From NCBI RefSeq assembly GCF_013350005.1, contig NZ_JABVWW010000005.1, forward strand, positions 62,001 to 126,000: 64,000 bases of DNA, read 5' to 3'. The position numbers and the translations under genes were made by a program. Below, in pieces: positions 7,944 to 18,166 of this stretch. How positions within the stretch are numbered: position 1 is the first letter of the stretch; every line of letters starts with the position of its first letter. The notes beneath the pieces were generated by a model, which worked only from the letters and a program-made list of their open reading frames with translations, ran no database searches and was not told the DNA's origin. Origin of the DNA: Methylocystis silviterrae (GTDB lineage Bacteria > Pseudomonadota > Alphaproteobacteria > Rhizobiales > Beijerinckiaceae).

Positions 7944-8915
7944 GTGTCCGCCTCCTTCATCTTTGCGCGCGACCCTCAAGCGCCGCCGCCTGGACTGGAA
8001 GGCGCGGTCGCGGCGGTCGGCAATTTCGACGGGTTGCACAGAGGCCATCGCGGCGTCATCGCTCGGGCCCAGGCGCTCGCCGTGAAACTCTCGCGCCCCT
8101 GTATTCTGCTGACTTTCGAGCCTCATCCGGCGGATTTTTTTGCGGGGCGGACGGTGATTTTTCGTCTCACGCCGCCAGACGCAAAGGCGGCGCAGGCGGC
8201 TCGGCTCGGGCTCGACGGGATCGTCGTGCTCACCTTCGACAAGGACTTCGCGCAGAGCCCGGCGCGCGTCTTCACGCAAGATATCCTGCACAAGCGCCTG
8301 CAGCTTTCGGCGGTCGTCGCGGGCTATGATTTTCGTTTCGGCGCCGGTCGCGAAGGCGGACCGGAGTTCCTGCGCGCCGAAGGCGAACGGCTCGGGATGA
8401 TCGTGGAGATCGTCGACCGCATCACCCAGGACGAAGAGGGCAGCTTAGAGGCCGTCTCCTCGACAGCGACGCGGGAAGCGCTCGAACGCGGCGACGCGGC
8501 GCTGGCCCGCCGGCTTCTCGGCCACCCTTATTTCATTCGCGGCGTCGTGCGGCACGGCGACAAGCGCGGACGCGAATTGGGCTTTCCCACCGCCAATATC
8601 GCGCTCGATCCCGCCAATCGGCTCAAGCACGGGATCTACGCGGTGACGATCGAGGTCGATGGGAAGGTTCATCAGGGCGTCGCCAGCTTCGGACGCCGGC
8701 CGACCTTTGACAATGGCGCGCCGCTGCTTGAAGTCTTCCTCTTCGATTTCGATGGCGACCTCTACGGCAAGGAGGTGGAAGTCGCCTTCTACGGCTTCGT
8801 ACGGGCCGAAGCGAAATTCGACAGCGTCGAGGCGCTCGTCGAAAGAATGCGCGTCGACGTCGAAGAGGCGCGAACACTATTGGCCGAAAGCGGCCCGGCG
8901 ACGCAGGGCGAATGA
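7944..8915 (+). CDS. ribF: Bifunctional riboflavin kinase / FAD synthetase
   Basis: About 323 residues. Phosphorylates riboflavin to FMN and adenylates FMN to FAD. Seen: N-terminal nucleotidyltransferase domain with AAVGNFDGLHRGHR (HxGH-like site), VLTFDKDFAQ, VVAGYDFRFGAGREG, then SSTATREALERGD and the C-terminal kinase domain with KRGRELGFPTANIAL and GIYAVTIEV. The GTG at 7944 is chosen because it lies 17 bases after the MaoC stop and gives a normal N-terminus; an upstream start would overlap that gene. No clear ribosome site is seen there. In many alphaproteobacteria ribF and ileS are neighbours, as here. Confidence 0.93.
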   Translation: MSASFIFARDPQAPPPGLEGAVAAVGNFDGLHRGHRGVIARAQALAVKLSRPCILLTFEPHPADFFAGRTVIFRLTPPDAKAAQAARLGLDGIVVLTFDKDFAQSPARVFTQDILHKRLQLSAVVAGYDFRFGAGREGGPEFLRAEGERLGMIVEIVDRITQDEEGSLEAVSSTATREALERGDAALARRLLGHPYFIRGVVRHGDKRGRELGFPTANIALDPANRLKHGIYAVTIEVDGKVHQGVASFGRRPTFDNGAPLLEVFLFDFDGDLYGKEVEVAFYGFVRAEAKFDSVEALVERMRVDVEEARTLLAESGPATQGE

Positions 8916-8979
8916 TCTGTTGCCATAAGTTGCGCGCGATCTAGCTTGGAGACATCGTCCTCGACAGGAGGGAGCCGTT

Positions 8980-9252
8980 ATGAACGAAGAGCCCAAGGGA
9001 CGGGTCGAAATCATCTTGCCGGGCGAGGAGACGGACGCCTCGCGGATCTGGGTCGCGACGGGCGCCGGTCGCGTCAAGGTCGTCAAGCTCTCGCCATGGC
9101 AGAGCCTGATGGTCACCGCGGCGCTGCTGTTGTTGCTCTTCATCGGGTTCACGCTGTTGTCCGGCGCATTTCTGGTGTTGCTGGTCATCGCCGTTGTGGC
9201 GGGAGGCTTCGCTTATCTCGCCGGACTGCTCGGGCTGAGGCGACCCCGCTAG
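8980..9252 (+). CDS. Small inner-membrane protein, unknown function
   Basis: 90 residues. Seen: a charged N-terminal half with IILPGEETDASRIWVATG, then two adjacent hydrophobic helices (about residues 44-62 and 63-83, rich in Leu, Val, Gly) and an Arg-rich tail LRRPR. A strong ribosome site AGGAGGGAG lies just upstream, which supports translation. I do not recognise a named family. The two-helix hairpin and positive tail suggest an inner-membrane anchor or small regulator. It stands between ribF and ileS on the same strand. Confidence 0.75.
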   Translation: MNEEPKGRVEIILPGEETDASRIWVATGAGRVKVVKLSPWQSLMVTAALLLLLFIGFTLLSGAFLVLLVIAVVAGGFAYLAGLLGLRRPR

Positions 9253-9345
9253 GGGCGCCGGCCGTCTTTTCCCGTTCGGTCTGCGCTGCTATTAAGGACC
9301 AGATGCCTTTCCTGAGCGCCCTTCGAATTACCGGACCCTGCGCGA

Positions 9346-9392
9346 GATCACGCTGCATTTGGGCGCGATCGCCCAAATGCAGATGACGTGAT
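9346..9392. repeat. Extragenic palindrome with a perfect 12-bp stem
   Basis: Within the 330-base gap between the small membrane gene and ileS. TGCATTTGGGCG (9354-9365) and its exact complement (9370-9381) enclose a 4-base loop, flanked by an outer ATCACG/CGTGAT pair. No T-run follows, so a repeat element is more likely than a terminator. Confidence 0.8.
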
Positions 9393-9407
9393 CGATCTGA
9401 ATAGTTT

Positions 9408-9458
9408 GGAGCGCGCACTATGCGAAAAACCGGGTTCCACTTTTTCGCTGCGCGCTCC
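9408..9458. repeat. Nested palindromic repeat (REP-like), copy 1
   Basis: GGAGCGCGC (9408-9416) pairs with GCGCGCTCC (9450-9458), and inside it GCGAAAAA pairs with TTTTTCGC (9441-9448) around a core ccgggttccac. The same nested plan recurs at 52266-52314. Elements with this core are common between genes in Hyphomicrobiales. The rest of the gap up to ileS shows no gene. Confidence 0.8.
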
Positions 9459-9581
9459 TGAGCTAAGGCTCGCGCAGGGTCCGGGTGCGGCGCGATTGGC
9501 GCTCTTCCTAGAAATCCTCTAATCAGCGCGCAATAGCGGCGCTTATGGCGCCTGCGTCCGCCCCAGCCGGTTTTCACGACG

Positions 9582-12500
9582 ATGAACGACGACAGCCCGA
9601 AAGGGCCCGACTATTCGAAAAGCCTCTATCTGCCGGTCACGGATTTTCCGATGCGCGCCGGCCTGCCGCAGCGCGAGCCGGAAATCCTCAAGCGCTGGCA
9701 GACCATCGGCCTGGAGCAAAAAATGCGCGAATCGGGCGAAGGTCGTCCGAAATTCACGCTCCACGACGGCCCGCCCTACGCCAACGGCAATATCCATATC
9801 GGCCATGCGCTCAATAAGATCCTCAAGGATCTCGTGACGCGCAGCCAGCGCATGACCGGCAAGGACTGCGTCTATGTGCCGGGCTGGGACTGCCACGGCC
9901 TGCCGATCGAATGGAAGATCGAGGAGGAGAATTATCGGGCCAAGGGCAAGCAGAAGCCGGACTTCACTGATCCAGACGCGATGATCGCCTTCCGGCGCGA
10001 ATGCCGCGCCTATGCGGAACATTGGCTCGGCGTTCAGCGCGAGGAGTTCAAGCGCTTAGGGGTCGCCGGCGATTGGGGCCATCCCTATTCGACGATGGCT
10101 TTTCCGGCGGAAGCGACGATCGCGCGCGAGATCATGAAATTCGCCGCGAATGGCCTGCTCTATCGCGGCTCGAAGCCGGTGATGTGGAGCGTCGTCGAAA
10201 AGACCGCGCTCGCCGAAGCCGAAGTCGAATATGAGGATTATACCAGCGATCAGGTCTGGGTGGCGTTTCCGATCCCGAGGGGCGCCGAGGGCGAACTGAG
10301 CGACGCGCGCATCATCATCTGGACGACGACGCCCTGGACGCTTCCCGGCAATCGCGCGATCTCCTTCTCCTCGAAGATCGACTACGGCCTCTATCACGTC
10401 ACCCATGCGCCCGCAGGCAACTGGGCGCTTCCGGGCGCAACCTTCGTCATCGCCGACAAGCTTGCGAGCGAGGCGTTCAAGGCGGCGAAGGTCGATGGCT
10501 ACGAGCGTTTGCACGACGTGCGCGCCGCGATGCTCGCCGAACTGATTTGCGCGCATCCGCTGGCGCATCTTGGCTATGATTTCGACGTGCCGCTGTTTGA
10601 TGGCGAACATGTCACCGACGACACTGGCACGGGCTTCGTGCATACCGCGCCGGGCCACGGCCGCGAGGACTTCGACATCTGGATGGCGAACGCGCGCGCG
10701 TTGCAGGCGCGCGGCATCGATTCGCGCATTCCCTATACGGTCGACGAGGACGGCTTCTACACGAAGGACGCGCCGGGCTTTGAAGGCAAGCGCGTCATCA
10801 CCGACAAGGGCGAGAAGGGCGACGCCAACGAAGCTGTGATCGCGGCGCTGGTTCAGGCCGGCAATCTCATCGCGCGCGGAAAATTGAAACATCAATATCC
10901 GCATTCATGGCGCTCGAAGAAGCCGGTGATTTTCCGCAACACGCCGCAATGGTTCATCGCGATGGATAAACCGCTCTCCCACCCTCCCCTTGAGGGGGAG
11001 GGTCGCGCCGAAGGCGCGGGGTGGGGTGAACACAGCGCGGGATCGGAATCGTCACCCCCACCCGCGTCGCTGCGCGACGCGACCTCCCCCCTCAAGGGGG
11101 AGGTGAGGCGCGCGACCGGCAACGCCTCCACGCTCCGCGAGATTGCGCTCGAAGAGATCGCCCGCACGACATGGACTCCGGCGGCTGGAGAGAACCGTAT
11201 CCGGGGGATGATTCAGAATCGTCCCGATTGGGTCGTGTCGCGCCAGCGCGCCTGGGGCGTGCCGATCGTGGTCTTCGTCAGGAAGGGGACGCATGAGCCG
11301 CTTGTCGACGCGCGCGTCAACGCCCGCATCATCGAGGCGTTCGAAAAGGAAGGCGCCGACGCCTGGTATGAAGCGAAGGCCGCCGAGCGTTTTCTTTCGC
11401 CCGACTATAAGGCGGAGGATTACGAGAAAATCTCCGACGTTCTCGACGTCTGGTTCGATTCAGGCTCGACCCACGCCTTCACGCTCGAAGACGCGCAGCA
11501 TTTTCCGATGCTCGCCGGCATCCGCCGCAAGCGCGACGGCGGCGATGACGAGATCATGTATCTTGAGGGCTCCGATCAGCATCGCGGCTGGTTTCATTCC
11601 TCGCTACTCGAAAGCTGCGGCACGCGCGGCCGCGCGCCCTACGACGCGGTGCTGACGCATGGCTTCGTGCTCGACGAGCGGGGGCGCAAAATGTCGAAGT
11701 CGCTCGGCAATGTCGTCGCGCCGCAAAAAATCATCGCCGATTCCGGCGCCGACATCATGCGCCTCTGGGTCGCGGCGTCGGATTATGCCGACGATCTGCG
11801 CGTCGGACCCGAAATCCTCAAGACCTTCGTCGAGCTTTATCGCAAGCTGCGCAACACGACCCGCTGGATGATCGGCGCGCTGGCGCATTATCACCCCAAT
11901 GACGATGCGGCGATGCGCGAGGCGGGAGAGCTCGAACGTCTCATGCTGCATCGTTTGCATCAGCTCGACGAGTCGATCCGCGCGTCCTATGCGGCATATG
12001 ACTACAAGCGCGTCGTTGCGCTGCTCACCCATTTCATGACGAGCGAGCTGTCGGCTTTTTACTTCGACGTGCGCAAGGACGCGCTCTATTGCGATCCGCC
12101 CTCGAGCGTCAAACGCAAGGCGGCGCTCGCGACCATCGATCGCATCTTCCGCAGCGTCACGACATGGCTCGCGCCGATTCTCGTCTTCACCGCCGAGGAG
12201 GCGTGGCTTTCCCGCTTTCCGAACGCGCAGTCCGTGCATCTCGAGCATTTTCCAACCATTCCCGAGGCATGGCGCGACGACGCGCTTGCAGCCAAATGGG
12301 AGAAGATTCGCAAGATCCGCTCGGTCGTCACCGGCGCGCTCGAAATCGAGCGCGCGCAAAAGCGCATCGGCTCTTCGTTAGAGGCGGCGCCGATCGTCTA
12401 CATCGCGGACGAGTCGTTGCGCGCGGCGTTGGAGGGCGTCGATCTCGCTGAAATCTGCATCGCGTCCGACATTCGCGTTACGCCGGGAGAAGGCCCGCCG

Positions 12501-12686
12501 GAGGCGTTCCGCCTGCCGGAAGCGCCGGGCGTCGCAGTGGTTACGCAACGCGCGCCGGGCGTCAAATGCGCCCGCTCGTGGAAATATTTCGATCTCACGA
12601 CGGCTGACCCGGATTATCCCGACGTGACGCCGCGCGACGCACAGGCGTTGCGCGAGCTTGTCGCGGTCGGCCGCTGGAGCGCATAG
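9582..12686 (+). CDS. ileS: Isoleucyl-tRNA synthetase with an in-frame repeat insertion
   Basis: 1034 residues; charges tRNA-Ile and edits valine. Seen: class I signatures HIGH (residues 72-75) and KMSKS (703-707), the editing domain with [13 protein letters not shown] and [12 protein letters not shown], and the [14 protein letters not shown] segment of the catalytic core. The C-terminal zinc-binding cysteines seen in Escherichia coli are mostly missing (one Cys in [10 protein letters not shown]), as is common in alphaproteobacteria. Odd: residues about 465-510, between FIAMDKP and [14 protein letters not shown], are encoded by a palindromic repeat and have no counterpart in the family; the frame is preserved. 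This accounts for the extra length. The ATG at 9582 is the only start near the conserved N-terminus. Confidence 0.97.
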   Translation: MNDDSPKGPDYSKSLYLPVTDFPMRAGLPQREPEILKRWQTIGLEQKMRESGEGRPKFTLHDGPPYANGNIHIGHALNKILKDLVTRSQRMTGKDCVYVPGWDCHGLPIEWKIEEENYRAKGKQKPDFTDPDAMIAFRRECRAYAEHWLGVQREEFKRLGVAGDWGHPYSTMAFPAEATIAREIMKFAANGLLYRGSKPVMWSVVEKTALAEAEVEYEDYTSDQVWVAFPIPRGAEGELSDARIIIWTTTPWTLPGNRAISFSSKIDYGLYHVTHAPAGNWALPGATFVIADKLASEAFKAAKVDGYERLHDVRAAMLAELICAHPLAHLGYDFDVPLFDGEHVTDDTGTGFVHTAPGHGREDFDIWMANARALQARGIDSRIPYTVDEDGFYTKDAPGFEGKRVITDKGEKGDANEAVIAALVQAGNLIARGKLKHQYPHSWRSKKPVIFRNTPQWFIAMDKPLSHPPLEGEGRAEGAGWGEHSAGSESSPPPASLRDATSPLKGEVRRATGNASTLREIALEEIARTTWTPAAGENRIRGMIQNRPDWVVSRQRAWGVPIVVFVRKGTHEPLVDARVNARIIEAFEKEGADAWYEAKAAERFLSPDYKAEDYEKISDVLDVWFDSGSTHAFTLEDAQHFPMLAGIRRKRDGGDDEIMYLEGSDQHRGWFHSSLLESCGTRGRAPYDAVLTHGFVLDERGRKMSKSLGNVVAPQKIIADSGADIMRLWVAASDYADDLRVGPEILKTFVELYRKLRNTTRWMIGALAHYHPNDDAAMREAGELERLMLHRLHQLDESIRASYAAYDYKRVVALLTHFMTSELSAFYFDVRKDALYCDPPSSVKRKAALATIDRIFRSVTTWLAPILVFTAEEAWLSRFPNAQSVHLEHFPTIPEAWRDDALAAKWEKIRKIRSVVTGALEIERAQKRIGSSLEAAPIVYIADESLRAALEGVDLAEICIASDIRVTPGEGPPEAFRLPEAPGVAVVTQRAPGVKCARSWKYFDLTTADPDYPDVTPRDAQALRELVAVGRWSA
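10974..11110. repeat. Palindromic repeat inserted in frame inside ileS
   Basis: Two arms of about 55 bases in inverted orientation, each with the core ccccttgagggggagg and a GC-rich stem (cgcgccgaaggcgcg on the left, cgtcgctgcgcgacg on the right), around a spacer of about 15 bases. Elements of this type normally lie between genes. Here it encodes a Pro/Gly/Glu/Ser-rich segment of about 45 residues without a stop. Variants lie at 12728-12907, 50100-50201 and 50528-50600. Confidence 0.9.
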
Positions 12687-12727
12687 TGATTCTGGTAAGA
12701 GAGACATTGCGCCGACCCGTCGCCCCC

Positions 12728-12907
12728 TTCCTGTTCTTCTCCCGCTCTCGCAAATCGGGTCTTCCCGATTTTCGCATCGACTCCGAAGTTGGCGACAGCC
12801 GACTTCGGATGGGGGAGGGGACGCAAGCGATCGGCGGCGCGCGCGTTCCTTGTCGCGACCCGAGCCTGACTCCCTGTCCCGCGCAGCGGGGGAGGATTGG
12901 GGAGGGG
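12728..12907. repeat. Compound palindromic repeat between ileS and the flippase gene
   Basis: The 232-base gap after ileS is filled by a repeat of the CTCCC/GGGAGG class. Two hairpins sit inside it: AAATCGGG-tctt-CCCGATTT at about 12752-12771, and a second (CCGAAGTtGGC-gaca-GCCgACTTCGG) at about 12782-12806. The right edge, ggaggggaat, lies where a ribosome site for the next gene is expected. No gene is seen in the gap. Confidence 0.8.
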
Positions 12908-12918
12908 AATACGCTTAA

Positions 12919-14346
12919 GTGAACGTCCTTCTCGCATTTCTCGCCAATACGATCGTGAATTTCGTCATCGGCCTCACGGTGGCGAAATTTCTCGGCCCCG
13001 AAGAATATGGCCGCTTCGCGCTCGCCTTCTCCATCGCGGTGGTCGTGCAGACGGCGCTTTATGATTGGCTGCGTCTTTCGGCGACGCGCTTTTACTCAAA
13101 GCGCACGCGCGACAAAGAGCCGGTGGTGCGCTCGACGCTCGACGCGGCCTTTATCGCCGTCACGCTCTTCCTCGCATTGGCCACAGGCATTTATGCGCTT
13201 GCCGGGCCGCCGCTCGACTTCGAGACCAATCTCATCCTGCTTGCGCTGCTGACGTCGGTCGCCAACGGGCTTTTCGACTATTGCACCGCGCTTGTGCGCG
13301 CGCGCTTTCATGACCGCGCCTATGTGCGCCTCATGCTTGCCAAGAATGCGCTGTCGCTTGTTCTGATTGGCGGCGGCGCCTTTATTTTTCACTCGGCTGC
13401 GGTGGCGCTCGCTGGCGGCGTCGCGAGCCTGTTCGGCACGGTCATTCTCGGACGTCGCGCGCTGCTCGATCCCGGCGCCGACATTCGCGCCGCCTCGAGT
13501 CAGAATGCGCGTGCGCTTGCGGCCTATAGCGCGCCGATCGTGACCGCGCATCTTCTCTATCAGGCGATGCCGCTTGTGGCGCGCTCCATCGTGGCAAGCG
13601 TCTTCGGTTTCGCCGAAACCGGCCAGTTCGCGCTGGCGTATGATCTTGGCGTGCGTGCGGTGCAGGCGCTCGGTTCGGCGCTCGACGTGCTCTTGTTTCA
13701 GATCGCCGTCGCCGCGCATGAACGCCATGGCGTCGACCGCGCCAAGCAGCAGGTCGCGCGCAACATGGGCATCGTCGTCGCCTTTTTGCTGCCGGCGTGC
13801 GCCGGCCTCTGGTTCGTCATGCCCTCGATCGAAGCGCTCATCGTGCCGGCGCAATATCGCGGTCCCTTCGGCCATTACCTCGGCCTGCTGCTTCCGGGAC
13901 TTTTCGCGATGGGCGTCATTCTGTTCGGCGTCAATCCCGTCTTTCAGATCGAAAAGAAGACGGCGCCATTGATGGTCGCGGCGCTTGCCGCGGTCGCCTT
14001 CGGCCTGGCGCTGCTCTTGATCCTGCCCTGGGGCGAGGACGCTTCCAATCTCGCGATCGCGCAAGCCGGCGCCTACATCGCGGCGCTTGTGGCGACGGTC
14101 TATTTCGCGCTGCGCACGCAGCCGGTCTGGCCGTCGTTCTGGGACATGTTCGCTGCGCTTGTGGCGACGGGCGCAATGTCGCTCGCGCTCACGCCTTTGC
14201 GCGAGATGAGTCCGGGCATTCTCGCGCTCATCGTTCAGGTCCTGGCCGGAGCGGCCGTCTACGGGCTGCTGACCGTCGCGTTCGACATCTCCGGTCTGGG
14301 CGTGCTCGCGACGACGTGGCTCGATCGGCGGTTCGCCCGGTCGTGA
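12919..14346 (+). CDS. Wzx-like polysaccharide flippase (MATE/MOP superfamily)
   Basis: 475 residues from a GTG at 12919. Seen: at least twelve hydrophobic segments spread over the whole protein and the N-terminal signature of oligosaccharide flippases, FLANTIVNFVIGLTVAKFLGPEEYGRFALA. The family moves lipid-linked oligosaccharides across the inner membrane for O-antigen, exopolysaccharide or capsule assembly. The apparent Shine-Dalgarno GGAGGGG lies in the edge of the upstream palindromic repeat. No glycosyltransferase is adjacent, so the exported glycan is unknown; the sugar operon at 57-64 kb is a distant candidate partner. Confidence 0.85.
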   Translation: MNVLLAFLANTIVNFVIGLTVAKFLGPEEYGRFALAFSIAVVVQTALYDWLRLSATRFYSKRTRDKEPVVRSTLDAAFIAVTLFLALATGIYALAGPPLDFETNLILLALLTSVANGLFDYCTALVRARFHDRAYVRLMLAKNALSLVLIGGGAFIFHSAAVALAGGVASLFGTVILGRRALLDPGADIRAASSQNARALAAYSAPIVTAHLLYQAMPLVARSIVASVFGFAETGQFALAYDLGVRAVQALGSALDVLLFQIAVAAHERHGVDRAKQQVARNMGIVVAFLLPACAGLWFVMPSIEALIVPAQYRGPFGHYLGLLLPGLFAMGVILFGVNPVFQIEKKTAPLMVAALAAVAFGLALLLILPWGEDASNLAIAQAGAYIAALVATVYFALRTQPVWPSFWDMFAALVATGAMSLALTPLREMSPGILALIVQVLAGAAVYGLLTVAFDISGLGVLATTWLDRRFARS

Positions 14347-14400
14347 CGCGGCCCGTCGGCGTCGCCATATGTTAGGCTAGCGATTGATAAGGAGCGCGCC

Positions 14401-15219
14401 ATGGTGATGCCGATCTATGACGACGCGCCGCTGCGCTATTTGCGGCGGCCGATCGTGAATTGGACGCTGATTGCGCTCAACGTCGTAATATTCTTGGTGG
14501 TGCAGAGCGAGATTTTCGGCGATCCGCTGACCGTCGTGCGCGGCTTCGCGATCATCCCGCGCGTGCTCTTCGGCGAGGCCCAGCTCGCCGACTGGATCGT
14601 TGGACCGCCGGCGGCGCTGACGCTTGTCACGGCGCTGTTCTTTCATTCGTCGGTGGTGCATCTCGGCTCGAACATGTTGTTCCTTTACGTCTTTGGCGAC
14701 AATGTCGAAGACGCCATGGGGTCGCTGCACTATCTGCTGTTTTATCTTTCCTGCGGCGTCGCCTCCGGCGTGTTCTACATCTACGCCACGCCGCATTCGA
14801 TCTTGCCGCTCGTCGGCGCGTCGGGCGCGATCTCCGGCGTCTGCGCGGCCTTTCTGCTGCTCCATCCGCGCGCGACGGTCGCGGGAATCTTTCCGCCGCT
14901 CTCGCTGGCGCTCGCGCCGATTTATCTCGGCGCCTGGCTCTCCGGGGCGCGGCCGAGGGCGATTCTGGGGCTGCGGGCGCCGCTGTTCTCTTTTGTCGCC
15001 TCCGGTTGGCTTTTCGTCGGCGCCTGGATTTTGATGCAGCTCATCAACGCGTCTATGGGCGAGGGCGGCGCGGTCGCCTGGATGGCCCATGTCGGCGGCA
15101 TCGCTGCAGGTCTGGTGCTGACGCCGATCTTCAAGCGCCGCCGGCACAGGCTATTTGACCGCGGCGGCGCGCTCGCCCCCGCGCCGCGCGCGCCGGACGC
15201 CGGCGACGACGCGCCCTAG
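14401..15219 (+). CDS. Rhomboid-family intramembrane serine protease
   Basis: 272 residues. Seen: about six membrane helices, the catalytic serine motif GASGAISGV near residue 141, and the catalytic histidine in WMAHVGGIAAGLVL near 228; an H-x-x-x-N-like segment FFHSSVVHLGSNMLFLYVFG gives the usual second-helix residues. Rhomboids cleave membrane proteins within or near transmembrane helices. The C-terminus is Arg/Ala/Pro-rich and cytoplasmic. AAGGAG lies eight bases before the ATG. It follows the flippase gene closely but the substrate is unknown. Confidence 0.92.
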   Translation: MVMPIYDDAPLRYLRRPIVNWTLIALNVVIFLVVQSEIFGDPLTVVRGFAIIPRVLFGEAQLADWIVGPPAALTLVTALFFHSSVVHLGSNMLFLYVFGDNVEDAMGSLHYLLFYLSCGVASGVFYIYATPHSILPLVGASGAISGVCAAFLLLHPRATVAGIFPPLSLALAPIYLGAWLSGARPRAILGLRAPLFSFVASGWLFVGAWILMQLINASMGEGGAVAWMAHVGGIAAGLVLTPIFKRRRHRLFDRGGALAPAPRAPDAGDDAP

Positions 15220-15363
15220 TCGGGCAGCCGCGGTCGCCTTGTTTGACTTGCGCGCGCGCCCCCGCTACCAGACCGCGCGACGGCTTTAGCCAGAGTGGCG
15301 CGCGCGCAAGCGGCGCTCCGACACCGTCTCGCCAAAGGGTCAGAAGGACCAAGGGGTCGCGCG

Positions 15364-16110
15364 ATGAAGATTCTCGTGCCCGTCAAACGGGTCGTCGATT
15401 ACAACGTCAAGATCAGGGTGAAGGCGGACGGTTCGGGCGTCGATCTCGCCAATGTGAAAATGTCGATGAACCCCTTCGACGAGATCGCCGTCGAAGAGGC
15501 GCTGCGGCTCAAGGAGGCCGGCAAGGCGACGGAAGTCATTGTGGTCACGATCGGTCCGGCCAAGGCCGACGAGACCTTGCGCACCGGCCTCGCCATGGGC
15601 GCCGACCGGGGCATTCTGGTCAAGACCGACGAGACCGTCGAGCCGCTCGCCATCGCCAAGATCCTCGCCAAGATCGTCGCCGAGGAACAGCCGCAGCTCG
15701 TCATCATGGGCAAGCAGGCGATCGATGACGATTGCAATCAGACGGGCCAGATGCTCGCGGCGCTGCTCGGCTGGGGCCAGGGCGCCTTCGCGTCGAAAGT
15801 CGAGATGACTGAGGGCGCCGTCGACGTGACCCGCGAGATCGACGGCGGGCTGCAGACCGTCAGCCTGAAGCTGCCGGCTGTCGTCACTACGGATTTGCGC
15901 CTTAACGAGCCGCGCTACGCCTCGCTGCCCAACATCATCAAGGCAAAAAAGAAAGAAGTCGTCGTGAAGTCGCCCGCCGATTACGGCGTCGACATTTCGC
16001 CGCGCCTCGAAGTGTTGAAAACCTCCGAGCCTGCGAAACGCAAGGCGGGCGTCAAGGTCGGCTCGGTCGTCGAACTCGTCGGCAAGCTCAAGGAAGCGGG
16101 AGTGCTTTAA
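15364..16110 (+). CDS. etfB: Electron transfer flavoprotein beta subunit
   Basis: 248 residues. With EtfA it carries electrons from acyl-CoA dehydrogenases and related flavoenzymes to ETF:quinone oxidoreductase. Seen: [17 protein letters not shown] at the N-terminus, the AMP-binding beta-subunit signature region [22 protein letters not shown], and [16 protein letters not shown]. The ATG at 15364 fits the conserved N-terminus and is preceded by a purine-rich stretch. Two bases separate its stop from etfA, so the pair is an operon; the 3-hydroxyacyl-CoA dehydrogenase gene follows. Confidence 0.97.
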   Translation: MKILVPVKRVVDYNVKIRVKADGSGVDLANVKMSMNPFDEIAVEEALRLKEAGKATEVIVVTIGPAKADETLRTGLAMGADRGILVKTDETVEPLAIAKILAKIVAEEQPQLVIMGKQAIDDDCNQTGQMLAALLGWGQGAFASKVEMTEGAVDVTREIDGGLQTVSLKLPAVVTTDLRLNEPRYASLPNIIKAKKKEVVVKSPADYGVDISPRLEVLKTSEPAKRKAGVKVGSVVELVGKLKEAGVL

Positions 16111-16112
16111 AG

Positions 16113-17057
16113 ATGACGATTCTGCTTCTTGCCGAAACCGCCGGCGACGCGATCGCCCCGGCGACCGCCAAGGCGCTCACCGCCGCCAAGGAGATCGGCG
16201 GCCCCGTTCATGTCCTCATCGTCGGGCCTGGACTGAAGGGCGCGGCCGAGCAGGCGGCGAAGCTCGCCGGCGTCGAGAAAGTTCTCGTCGCCGAAGACGC
16301 GTCGCTCGATCATGTTCTGGCCGAGACGGTCGCCGCGCTGATCGTCACGCTCGCCGACGCTTATGACGTCATTATCGCGCCGTCGACCTCGGCGACGAAG
16401 AACGTGCTGCCGCGCGTCGCGGCGCTGCTCGACGTGATGCAGGTCTCGGACATCATCAAGGTCGTGTCGGCCGACACTTTTGAGCGGCCGATCTACGCCG
16501 GCAACGCCATCCAGACGGTACGTGCGAAGGACGCAAAGAAAGTGATCACCGTGCGCACCACCGCCTTCGCGGCGGCGCCGGAAGGCGGCTCGGCGCCCGT
16601 CGAGGCGATTGCGGCGCCCGCCGATCCCGGCGTTTCCGCCTTCAAGAGCGAAGAGCTGGCGAAGTCCGAGCGGCCCGAACTCACCTCGGCGCGGATCATT
16701 CTCTCCGGCGGGCGCGCGCTCGGGTCGGCGGAGAATTTCCAGAAGGTGCTGGATCCGGTCGCGACGCGGCTTAACGCCGCGATCGGGGCGTCTCGCGCCG
16801 CGGTCGACGCCGGCTATGCGCCAAACGACCTGCAGGTCGGCCAGACTGGAAAGGCGGTGGCGCCCGATCTCTACATCGCCGCCGGGATTTCGGGGGCGAT
16901 CCAGCATCTCGCCGGCATGAAGGATTCGAAGGTGATCGTGGCGATCAACAAGGACGAGGAGGCGCCCATTTTCCAGGTCGCCGACTATGGCCTCGTCGCC
17001 GACCTCTTCACCGCCCTGCCGGAACTCGAGGCCGAGCTGGCGAAGATCGGCCGCTGA
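16113..17057 (+). CDS. etfA: Electron transfer flavoprotein alpha subunit
   Basis: 314 residues. Binds the FAD of the ETF heterodimer. Seen: N-terminal [17 protein letters not shown], the central region [19 protein letters not shown], and the C-terminal FAD-binding segment with [20 protein letters not shown] and [17 protein letters not shown], then [14 protein letters not shown]. Length and motifs are normal. Translationally close to etfB (stop TAA, two bases, ATG). The 200-base gap that follows shows no gene. Confidence 0.97.
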   Translation: MTILLLAETAGDAIAPATAKALTAAKEIGGPVHVLIVGPGLKGAAEQAAKLAGVEKVLVAEDASLDHVLAETVAALIVTLADAYDVIIAPSTSATKNVLPRVAALLDVMQVSDIIKVVSADTFERPIYAGNAIQTVRAKDAKKVITVRTTAFAAAPEGGSAPVEAIAAPADPGVSAFKSEELAKSERPELTSARIILSGGRALGSAENFQKVLDPVATRLNAAIGASRAAVDAGYAPNDLQVGQTGKAVAPDLYIAAGISGAIQHLAGMKDSKVIVAINKDEEAPIFQVADYGLVADLFTALPELEAELAKIGR

Positions 17058-17259
17058 CCGCGAAAAACGGCCGTCGCTTCGGTCCACTTGGTCCGGCGCG
17101 GCGGCTGTGAGTTTGGCGGAGCGTCGGCGCTCGGGGCTCCGCAGTTTCTTTTCTTTGTTTTCTTTGCGAAGGATCGCAAGTTATATTGCACTGCGGCACG
17201 CACTCAGCGCGGGCGGGCCGCTTGCTATCCGGCGCGAGCTTGGCTGACGGTGGTAAAAA

Positions 17260-18141
17260 ATGGGCTTCGAAATTCGCAAGATCGGCGTCATCGGCGCGGG
17301 CCAGATGGGGAAGGGGATCGCCCATGTCTGCGCGCTTGCCGGCTATGACGTCGCCCTGAACGACATTTCGCAGGAGCGTATCGACGCCGGCATCGCCGAT
17401 GTCGCCGCGCAGATGCGCCGCGCTGTGGAGCGCGGCCAGATCGACGCCGCGGCGGTCGAACCGGCGCTGGAGCGCATATCCGGCGCGCCAACAATGGCGG
17501 ACTTTGGCGACGCCGACATATTGATCGAGGCGGCGACCGAGGTCGAAGACGTCAAGCGAAAGATTCTGACCGAGCTCGCGCAGTTCGCAAAGCCCGGCGC
17601 GATCATCAGCTCCAATACGTCATCGATTTCGATCACGCGCCTTGCCGCGGTCACCGGTCGGCCGGAGCGCTTCATCGGCATTCATTTCATGAATCCGGTG
17701 CCGCGCATGCAGCTTGTCGAACTCATTCGCGGCATCGCGACCGATGACGTCACGTTCGAGGAGACGAAGGCGTTTGTCGCCAAGCTCGGCAAGACGATCA
17801 GCGTTTCGGAGGACTTCCCAGCTTTCATCGTCAACCGCATTCTTCTGCCGATGATCAATGAGGCGATCTACACGCTCTACGAAGGCGTGGGCTCGGTCGA
17901 CGCCATCGACACGGCGATGAAGCTCGGCGCCAACCACCCGATGGGTCCGCTGCAGCTCGCCGATTTTATCGGCCTCGACACCTGTCTTTCGGTCATGCAG
18001 GTGCTGCATGAGGGCCTGGCGGATTCGAAATACCGCCCCTGCCCGCTGCTGGTGAAATATGTCGAAGCCGGCTGGCTTGGCAAAAAGACCCAGCGCGGCT
18101 TCTATGATTATCGCAGCGGCACGCCCGTTCCGACGCGCTAG
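17260..18141 (+). CDS. 3-hydroxybutyryl-CoA dehydrogenase
   Basis: 293 residues. Oxidises (S)-3-hydroxyacyl-CoA with NAD(P)+, or runs in reverse. Seen: Rossmann motif GVIGAGQMGKGIA near residue 11, the acidic DI at the end of the second strand, the catalytic His in FIGIHFMNPVP near 145, SSNTSSISITRLA, and VNRILLPMINEA at the start of the C-terminal helical domain. The single-domain length matches PaaH/HbdA proteins rather than multifunctional FadB. Position after etfBA suggests a shared role in acyl-CoA or polyhydroxybutyrate metabolism. Confidence 0.93.
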   Translation: MGFEIRKIGVIGAGQMGKGIAHVCALAGYDVALNDISQERIDAGIADVAAQMRRAVERGQIDAAAVEPALERISGAPTMADFGDADILIEAATEVEDVKRKILTELAQFAKPGAIISSNTSSISITRLAAVTGRPERFIGIHFMNPVPRMQLVELIRGIATDDVTFEETKAFVAKLGKTISVSEDFPAFIVNRILLPMINEAIYTLYEGVGSVDAIDTAMKLGANHPMGPLQLADFIGLDTCLSVMQVLHEGLADSKYRPCPLLVKYVEAGWLGKKTQRGFYDYRSGTPVPTR

Positions 18142-18166
18142 CGTCTCGAGAGAGGCGCGTCCGCGC

